Assembly (NCBI GenBank): GCA_964034945.1
Contig: OZ035962.1
Span: 7,577,789 to 7,641,788, forward strand
DNA: 64,000 nt
Reading direction: 5' to 3'
DNA from: Chrysopilus asiliformis
Lineage: Eukaryota > Arthropoda > Insecta > Diptera > Rhagionidae
The notes under the pieces are model-generated. The model ran no database searches and was not told where the DNA came from. It saw only the letters and a program-made list of their open reading frames with translations. The position numbers and the translations under genes are program-made. This document shows positions 56,506 through 64,000 of this stretch, piece by piece (positions within the stretch are counted from its first letter, which is position 1; each line of letters opens with the position of its first letter).

Positions 56506-58107
56506 AGAACGAAGGTATCTTAAAATTCGAGTTTTTCCTCAATTTTTATCGATATTTTACTGCAGATTTGACTTACAACCCTACCCAAAACAAATCTTTT
56601 GTATTTCATAAAAAAAACTAAGAAGAGCTCATCCTTACGAAGAACCTAAAGATCATTAGACTAAACATTGCTTCTGCAGGTAACTCGCCTGTGCGTGTCC
56701 ACAAGTTCCTGTATGAAACACACGGACTTCCAAGAGAAGGGTCACACTTACTTAGCCGCTGGACTCGTGGGAGACAAGATCCAGATTAAGATTCTTCAGC
56801 TCAGCACGACATATTGAAATATGAGCATTCGGGAACAATGGGGCTCTGGACTTGAACCGTGAGTCGTTCGCTATGAATGAAGCGTGGCGGCGCGCGTGGG
56901 AGGCCACCTCAGGCCATCTGATGGATCACGATGTGGATCTGGCACGCAACACAGAAATCGTGTACAGGAATTTACCTGGCTGTCGCAGCACAAGACCAAT
57001 TTCTTAAGAATCCAATTATTTGCTATAGCCGGACTAGCCCAAAGGGCCCCAAAGATAAAAACATTCATGAGGACTCCCAGACAGCTCCAGAGAAACATCT
57101 CATACATTAATTTGTAATTAGTTTGGCCTAACCTTGGATTTTGATTTAATGTAACACTGTTGCATGCAATTGAGGAATGTCAAAATGCATTTCCACCTGT
57201 AGTATGTTCTTATGTGCGTAATATCTTCTAATTCAAATTCTCACATAATAACTGCTCAGTTATGTATGGTCTTTTTGCGACCCTTCATTCAATGAATTTG
57301 CGATAAATTAATATTGAACTCCACCCTTTCAATGTACTTCGATAATGGTGTTTGCTCAATATTATTCCCATTAGTTAATCAATAAACGTAGAAACTTTGT
57401 AATTTTGTCCCTTTAGGTATACGTCAAGATATTGCTTTTTGTATTCTTTTATTTTATGGGTAAAGTGGCCATACTCTTTTTTGGGCCCAATCCGGGCAAA
57501 CTGAGCAACAAATTTGAAGTAGAAAATAAAACATGATTTAGATTGAAACCAAGGAAAAAATTCATTAATGTGCCCGCAGGGGAAATTTTTTTAACGAAAT
57601 TCGGCGCAGCATTTTAAATCAAGAGATACACAGTCCTAAGTCAAAATTAACATAATTTTTTGCGCTCTGCACGTTTTATAAATAGTCGCAACGGAATTTG
57701 TGAATAAAAATAGCAATAAAGGGAAATACGCTGCAGGTCACATTATTTTAGATAATGCATCTTTTGCGGAAAATGGTTGAGAAAATATGCCGCAGGCAAA
57801 AAAAATGTGCTTTGGAGCAACCTCCAGCCGAAATAATGAAAGTTTTGCATATTCAGTGACCGTTTTTCTAGTGTTTGAAAAATTATTAAACTAATTTGAA
57901 AAATCCGGGACAAAATTTTAGTTGCCGTTATGTCGGAACCAGAAGCCTAAACCGGGGCTGTCAGAAGCCAGCAAACTTCTTCAGATGCAGCTTATCCTAA
58001 TTCCACTCAACATAATTTGGCATTTGATATGTTTATAACATAGGTCACGCATCTAGAGGGAGAGTTATCAACCAGATTTAGAGTCTAAGATTTTACCACG
58101 TTAATCT
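56506..58107. other. intergenic; complex DNA at 56620-57110
   Basis: Opposing frames at 56871-57117 are shadows without motifs. 57460-57600 has transposon-like wording ('GGGTAAAGTGGCCATACTC'). Otherwise AT-rich with nothing recognised. Confidence 0.35.
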
Positions 58108-58356
58108 ACACACAGATAAAAAAAAATAGTAAATCTAACTACTTTATTATAAGAAATCGGGAAAACAACTAAAACAGTTAATTTAAATTTAAAAAATACT
58201 GAATTTAACCACGAAATCGTAAATTTTACTACTAGATAGTTAAATTTATTATAAAAATAGTCGATTTTGATTGTTTTGATAATTGAAATTAACTATTTTA
58301 CTTGTATTTCTGATTCCCCATTATAAAAGAGTTAAATTTACTAGTTTTTGTCTGCG
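58108..58356. mobile_element. possible MITE with imperfect inverted ends
   Basis: CACAGATAAAAAAAAATAGT (58111) and the complement of ACTAGTTTTTGTCTGCGT (58339-58356) share CAGAYAAAAA...TAGTAAATYTAAC. The interior is very AT-rich and repetitive (TTAAATTTA, TAGTAAAT). Target duplication is not clear. Confidence 0.45.
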
Positions 58357-59379
58357 TATAGTACCTAAAAATCTGTTCCCGTGCCCAACACCAAAAACTA
58401 GAAATCCAATTCATCCCTGAACAAAATAAAAATACTAAAAAAATACTTTTGATTTGCTACTCTGGTAAAATCTCATTAAAATAAGCAAGGCGAAAGAGCG
58501 GTTGAGTTGAAAAAAAATGCATATGTATTATGCAGTATGACATATTTTACGAACAGTCCCGTAATGATAATACGGTAAATTATTTTTAACCAACTGATCT
58601 TTGAATTAACGATCAGTTATGGATCAATAAATCGATTGCATCTCAAAAATTTATGGCTAAAATCCATAATAAACTCAGTTAAGAAAAAATTAATCCGCAT
58701 ATTTGTACAAATTTATAATACTTTGCACTCGATTGTTCCATAACTAAAAACCCACCTAAAGTGAGACCTGTGAATTTAAATTGGCGCATATTTATTAGCG
58801 ATTCGGTGTCGTAAATGAATTAAAGTTCTTCAATTAACTTCAGTGCGATTAATCTTATCGCACTAAGACCGGTTATGAATTCTTTTCCAGCCACGTTGGG
58901 TGCAATTAAAAAGAAAATTTCCAGACATAACAACGAAAAGACATTTGTATACAATGTGGAAAAGAAAAGTACAAGAAAATTGATGAATAAATATAACCAT
59001 GAGTAAGCGTGATTATATTTCGCCTAATTCTTCAATGTCCTTCATGCTCCACAGATCACACGTGGAAATCGAAAGTTCTTCACAATCTCATCACTTTTTT
59101 TTAATATATATAAGAACGGCTTAGAACAGCCAAACAGCACAGCAAAGTAAAGAAAACGTGCACAGAATACAAAAATGAAATGAGTTCCGGTCAGTAAGGC
59201 AAAACTATTCAGAAAGAAAGAGTAAAATGTGGACAACCAGAACAAATTTTTTCCTCCATTCACTTTTAAATCTAATTCAAGCTGAACCCATGCCAGTCAA
59301 CAAATAAATAAAAAGACGAATATTTTTCAAAAGATTGAAATAAGGTTCAACATCGAGAAAAGCCAAATTTTTCGACCAC
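58357..59379. other. intergenic, nothing recognised
   Basis: AT-rich to mixed; no motifs. Confidence 0.4.
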
Positions 59380-60190
59380 CACACGACCAAATCCAAAAAT
59401 ACAAAATAATATCAGTCGTCGCTTTCAAGTGGCACGATCGTCGCAAGACCAACAGCAGAGCCGTTTACGAAACGCGTCCATCTCAAGTAGTTTTGACTTT
59501 CCGTGGGATCCTCTATTCGGCCATCACCCAAAGATCAAAACCGTATTTTGCCGTGCCCTTGTCTATATCCAGCACTTGAACTGACTGTGCATAAAGTACA
59601 AAAAAGGGTCTGTCAAGGGTATATTTCGATTGATCGTTTATGCAGACAAAAAAAGGACCACCAAGTGCGGTAAATCCCGAAATGGATGGATGGTTGGATG
59701 GATCATATCAAGATAAAATGTAAACATGATGCGATATGCCCACATATTCCTTGTCCTTCAAAACGCAACAATCATAAGAGGGTCCCTTTTTCTTCACTTT
59801 ATCCGTTGTTTTTTTTTTCTTTCTCTTAAATAAAAACATTCCCATTTAACCCCTCGAAAATTCCATCATTAATCCCAAATTTCATGTTTACTTAGCGAAG
59901 AGTTTTCGTCATCTTCTGTATGTGGTCTTAGGGCGAGCCGATCGTGCCAGGAGATTGGTCTCCGTTTCTGTCAGCATGTCAAGAATATCTATCCGTCCAT
60001 CCGTTCATGATCGGCTTGAAAATCTTGCGAACCGACCTGGCTTCTGGATAATTGCACTGTTGCGATCGCTTGTTAACGATCGTTTTTGGCAGTAAGATCG
60101 GAGTACAGTTACCAAAACGCAGACCATCTAAATAATTGGTCTGTTAGCAGATATATATTTCAGTTGATTTTATGATCTGATAATAATCTA
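59380..60190. promoter_or_regulatory. candidate regulatory island, GATC-rich
   Basis: Complex DNA with about 12 GATC words, several as CGATCG or GATCGT (59436, 59939, 60064, 60077), between AT-rich flanks. No coding blocks. Confidence 0.28.
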
Positions 60191-60477
60191 ACCAATTTCA
60201 ACCATTTTCAGTTCAATGAAATTTTAAAACCTTAGTGAAGTTGATGAATTTTTGATTCGGTATTTAATTGACTATTAAATGAAACTGAAATGGACTTAAA
60301 GGGCTCAAGTACAAAATTTGTAAAAAAAAGGAACCAATTACCAGTAGAAAATCGCAGAAACTCCTTTGTGGCCACTAAATTGTGAAACTTCGAAAAAAGT
60401 AAAATATCACTAAACAAAATTTTTTTTCGTAAATATTATAATATTTAAATGCTTTTCATACGAAATTACTGTAAAGT
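60191..60477. other. intergenic, nothing recognised
   Basis: AT-rich. Confidence 0.4.
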
Positions 60478-60500
60478 TTAACCCTTTCGCATCCGAACTT
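60478..60500 (+). mobile_element. possible solo end of a piggyBac-type element
   Basis: TTAACCCTTTCGCATCCG at 60478: TTAA followed by CCCTTT, a piggyBac-like terminus. No partner end was found nearby. Confidence 0.4.
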
Positions 60501-60530
60501 TTATCCATAGAGAAATTTAAAGTATTATGA

Positions 60531-60665
60531 TACAGTAAAACCTGTATAAGTCGGAAACCTGCCTAAGCCGAACATTTTTCAAAGGCCCGTGATTTTAAAG
60601 ACGTTTTTCTTGCAAAATGAAGCTGGATAACTCGGAGCCTGCTTAACGCGAACCAAACTTTAGAG
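60531..60665 (+). mobile_element. pogo/Tigger-type element end
   Basis: TA followed by CAGTAAAACCTGTATAAGTC (60533) with internal imperfect repeats 'AAGTCGGAAACCTGCCTAAGCCGAAC' and 'AACTCGGAGCCTGCTTAACGCGAACC'. This terminus and repeat layout are typical of pogo/Tigger elements with TA duplication. The opposite end was not found. Confidence 0.55.
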
Positions 60666-60894
60666 CCTATATGAGAATCATTAGTATACCATTTCTAACG
60701 CATAGAACCAACCCAACCGATCAAAAAATTAATTACAACAGTGTGTTCAGGATGAAAAAATTGAGAAATGAAATCTAAGCGTGAATGGCCTTTACTGGAG
60801 TGAAATAATAATAAATGTACTGGGGTGAAACAGTGAAGTGTCAAAATCAGGTAGACATTTTTTGGAAAACGGGAATAATATAAATTACTAGGAT
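60666..60894. other. intergenic, nothing recognised
   Basis: AT-rich; CAGGTAG at 60848-60854 is a chance-level Zelda word. Confidence 0.35.
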
Positions 60895-61070
60895 GAAATC
60901 AGTAATTTCCCAGTAAAAAATTACTAAATTTTTAGTAAAAATTACTATGTTACAGCAAATTTTACTGTCGTTCAGTAAATTTTACTGGGAAAAAAGTAAA
61001 AAAAGAATATTTACTGATTTCTCCAGAAAAATCCGAGTAAAATTTTGCTGGGAAATTCACTGGGGGAAAG
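60895..61070. repeat. CAGTAAATTTTACTG-rich inverted-repeat block
   Basis: GAAATCAGTAATTT (60895) and AAATATTTACTGATTTC (61005-61021) form the outer pair, CCCAGTAAA and TTTACTGGG an inner pair, with further ACTG/CAGT words between. Looks like a small foldback MITE or a palindrome-rich simple repeat. Confidence 0.5.
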
Positions 61071-62890
61071 ACGCTTGGTTTAGAGTGTAGGTAAGAATTA
61101 CAAAGGGCTTGAGCTAAAAAAAGGCTTTTTCACCTATCGGCAATAGTCCCACACAATCCACGTCGAGAATATTATTTAATGGACTCAATTTCATGGACGT
61201 CCCCATAAAATTTTATATTGATATACAGAGGCAACAATAATTTTGATCAAATGTAATTACGGGCAATAAAAATTCCCAATTTATCGCATCGTTTTAGAGC
61301 CAATTAAAGGCTTGCTAAACAAACAAATCTTCAATCGAGTGGCGACATATAAAAAGCCTCTGCTGCAATGGGATTAAAGTCTTCCCTCAGGATATTGATA
61401 TAAAATTCCCCAGTGATTTAGCAGTAGCTGAAACACAATCACACCGTTTGCTGTTCCATCACACACTTGTCCGAGTCGCAGGCTAATTAACGCATTTATT
61501 TGATGTATTTCACCTGATTACGAGATCGCGAAATTATTGCGCACCTCTGTCTTGATTTCGAAAAAGGTAAACTAAAAGGTATACTACTCTTCCTACAGGT
61601 AACAATCATCGGAGAACTTATATTTCGTTTACTTCGTATTCTACCGTCACTGGACTTTGCACAATCAAAATCGCTGGGATGCCAACGTTGCTGTTAATTG
61701 ACTCCAGGGATTCGGACATGACTTTCAAGATCTTGAAACACCATTCGGCTGAATATAAAGAAATTTAGCGCAGAGTGATTTTCACGAGATATGCACTTTT
61801 GCAAGATTCCAAAGATGTGGTTGCGGCGGTGGACCATTCAATAAAAGATTTACTGGAAAAGACGGTGAGTGTCGGTAGGACGCACCTGCACACTTTTTGG
61901 AACCTTAAGCTAACCGCCAGCCAATGTGATAAGAATTGAGTGAGTTTGCATGTGCCGTACAAACACCCATCGAACCGTAATCAGGACACAGAGCCGTGAT
62001 TGATTACGTCGAAGGGTAATTTCGAAATTGGTCTGTCAAAAAGTATCACACGTTGTTTTGGTTTTTTTTTACCTCTCATGCAGTGCGGTTGTCGGCAATG
62101 TTGTGTCGATGTCATTCCATCGCATAAACCTTTCACAAATTCATTTTTGAGTATTTATTTTTAATTTTTCTGTAAAATGTGATTGATTTTGGGCAATTAC
62201 GTTCAAAATAATTAATTTGACGCAGCCATTGTGTGTCACGGCATACAAGAAAGCTTTTTCAAGAAAGTAACCTTTTACAAAGTTCAAGTCTTTTTCGAGG
62301 TTTTTTTCACTCTAGTTAAATCGATTATGGAAAATATTACCTGATAAACTAATTTTTTTCTCCGATGTCACTCTAATGAGCAAAAGTGACCCGGCTCAGA
62401 AAGTTTTCTGCGGTAGGTTATTAACAACAAGAAAAACCCAACTTCAGATTGCAAAACAGCGTTGACCAGGACGCAAAGGACATCGGCACGTGACCGAGCC
62501 CTGTGGCGAGAGACATTGCGGCAGGCCAAGACCGGAAACCGGTTGTAGTGCCGAGAGAGAGCGAGAAACTAATTTTATAGTTGTTAATAAAAATGAGACT
62601 TGCAGACATATTTTTCCAAGCATTTTTGCCCAAGATATGAAAAAAAATAAAAAAATCTAAAATCAGTACCAAATTTTTCGTTCAAGCTCAAAAATCTTCC
62701 TCATCATAAATACATTATTTATTATAAAATTTTAGTAAAATGCGTATATCCTTGACCTTTTTTATATTGTACGACTATTAAAACGCATCACTTTTGATTG
62801 ATCTAAAATTACGTCAATTTAACGCACCTTGAACTGGCTTCGTATTGATGTCAGAACTATCTAAAGTGGTTTTTAAATTTCCCTCAAGAA
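61071..62890. other. intergenic; complex DNA at 61120-62040
   Basis: A 56-codon plus-strand frame at 61771-61938 reads ...LLQDSKDVVAAVDHSIKD... and contains a donor-like GTGAGT at 61865. It is protein-like in composition but unrecognised. 62040-62890 is mostly AT-rich with nothing recognised. Confidence 0.35.
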
Positions 62891-63650
62891 TTACAAAAAA
62901 AAATTAAGTTGACTGAACTGTGATGCATAGAAATTCCTAATATACTCTTCACCTTGCAGTCAGTATCTTTTTCAATCGAATCATGTTTCAAGACTTAAGT
63001 CATCTCTTCAAATGGAGGACGGACGACATGATCACACCATGATTGCAGATAAATCTTTTCATATTTGGATGACTTGCAAATTCAATTCAATTGCACGATC
63101 AAACTCAATTAATAACGATTTCTGACGATTCCCATAACGCGATCTCGTCATCATCATCTGATCTTCAGCATGTCCAACATTTTCAACTTTAACATCAACC
63201 CACTCGCCGATCAGTTGAAAGTGATCCTTAAAATTGTTACCAATCGTTCAATCGCCATTGAGTCCAACACTTCAGTTACAGTTTAGTTGACTGGCAGCAG
63301 TTAATGTGTTTCTCTACGTTTTTCACCTATACAATTGAGATGATTGCGAGATCTTCTATCTGAGATCAGACACAAGATCTATCGTTATCTAACAATCAAT
63401 CTAAGATCATTTTCTTGTTAATAACGAGATGCCTTGTTAGACATTGAGACGCGATGTTATATTGCCGCTGTACAAGCAGATTGCTCACCTAATAGTTTTC
63501 TATGGTCAGGAGCCCCCCTCGAATGATTTTCTCACGATCAATGCTTGATAGCAATTTCTTATAGAAACAATCATGTTATGATCGCCCGTGCCGCCTTTAT
63601 ACATCTGTGTTTCGTGTGATTGCTATTAAATCGCTTTCAAAAATTTTATT
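62891..63650. promoter_or_regulatory. candidate regulatory island, GATC-rich
   Basis: About 12 GATC words in 760 bases (63030, 63098, 63141, 63160, 63210, 63222, 63349, 63364, 63377, 63404, 63536, 63580). No transposon ends or coding blocks. Confidence 0.28.
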
Positions 63651-64000
63651 ATAGCGCCAGGTGGCGTTAAAAGGCCCAAATCCGTTTAACCAGAAAACAT
63701 TTTAAAGAGTTTTTGACCAATTCTCTACATATCACTCATTTATTTTGAACCATTTTAACAAATTTTTTGATAATTTCTTTCAACAATAAACTTTGATCAA
63801 CTTTGTAATTTTTTTTATTGATTTTTAACAAAATTGAATGTGTTTTTAATACAAATTGAAGAGTTTTAATATAGATTTTACGTAATTTGACTATATTTTA
63901 TGCATTTACGACGTTTTTTGATGAAACTCAACAAATTCAACAGATTTGAATATAATTTTACGAATTTTTGCATGTTTTCAAGAATTTCACGCATTTTTTA
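63651..64000. other. intergenic, AT-rich
   Basis: Nothing recognised to the window end. Confidence 0.4.

Noticed and set aside
1..64000. CRISPR arrays, prokaryotic operons, integrated virus
   Set aside because: No regular spacer-repeat structure, no bacterial gene organisation and no viral coding blocks were seen.

Overview
The window is AT-rich, intron-containing animal DNA. It holds one recognisable protein-coding gene, a plus-strand orthologue of the pair-rule repressor hairy (h; HES-family bHLH-Orange). The encoded protein, spliced from three coding exons (2413-2526, 6017-6112, 6324-7160), is 348 residues long. It carries every hallmark of insect Hairy: a basic region with proline, an Orange domain, a conserved PSPPSSP block, a PLSLV motif for CtBP and a C-terminal WRPW for Groucho. 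Both introns lie in phase 0 inside the bHLH. The close match to fly Hairy and the mix of hAT, piggyBac and mariner relics point to an insect, probably dipteran and perhaps nematoceran. The species cannot be fixed from this sequence.

Layout. 1-1340: flank with a dead mariner/Tc1-type transposase fragment. 1341-2412: promoter region and 5' leader; there is no ATG between a TATA box at 1721 and the start codon at 2413. 2413-7160: hairy coding region with a 3.5-kb first intron and a 211-bp second intron. 7161 to about 8840: 3' UTR with two Pumilio-type sites, a Brd box and a strong miR-7 site. 8.8-64 kb: about 55 kb with no convincing protein gene. This part holds one tRNA-Arg(TCG) on the minus strand, many small DNA-transposon relics, a few tandem repeats, and islands of complex DNA richer in GC and in the word GATC. 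The islands are plausible cis-regulatory DNA, as expected beside a pair-rule gene.

Mobile DNA with defined ends: a 2.6-kb foldback element with arms of about 940 bp and a perfect 8-bp target duplication; a 1.09-kb hAT element with an 8-bp duplication that carries a CGGBP1-like zinc-finger fragment with one internal stop; four TTAA-flanked piggyBac-type MITEs of 71-603 bp; a TA-flanked 0.9-kb MITE; and a 274-bp MITE inserted in a GACA/GATA microsatellite. No full-length active transposase, CRISPR array, bacterial operon or virus was seen.

How the parts fit: hairy encodes a DNA-binding repressor that recruits Groucho and CtBP. Its 3' UTR carries the post-transcriptional sites known from fly Notch-pathway and HES genes. 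The surrounding desert is best read as its regulatory landscape, progressively invaded by small DNA transposons.
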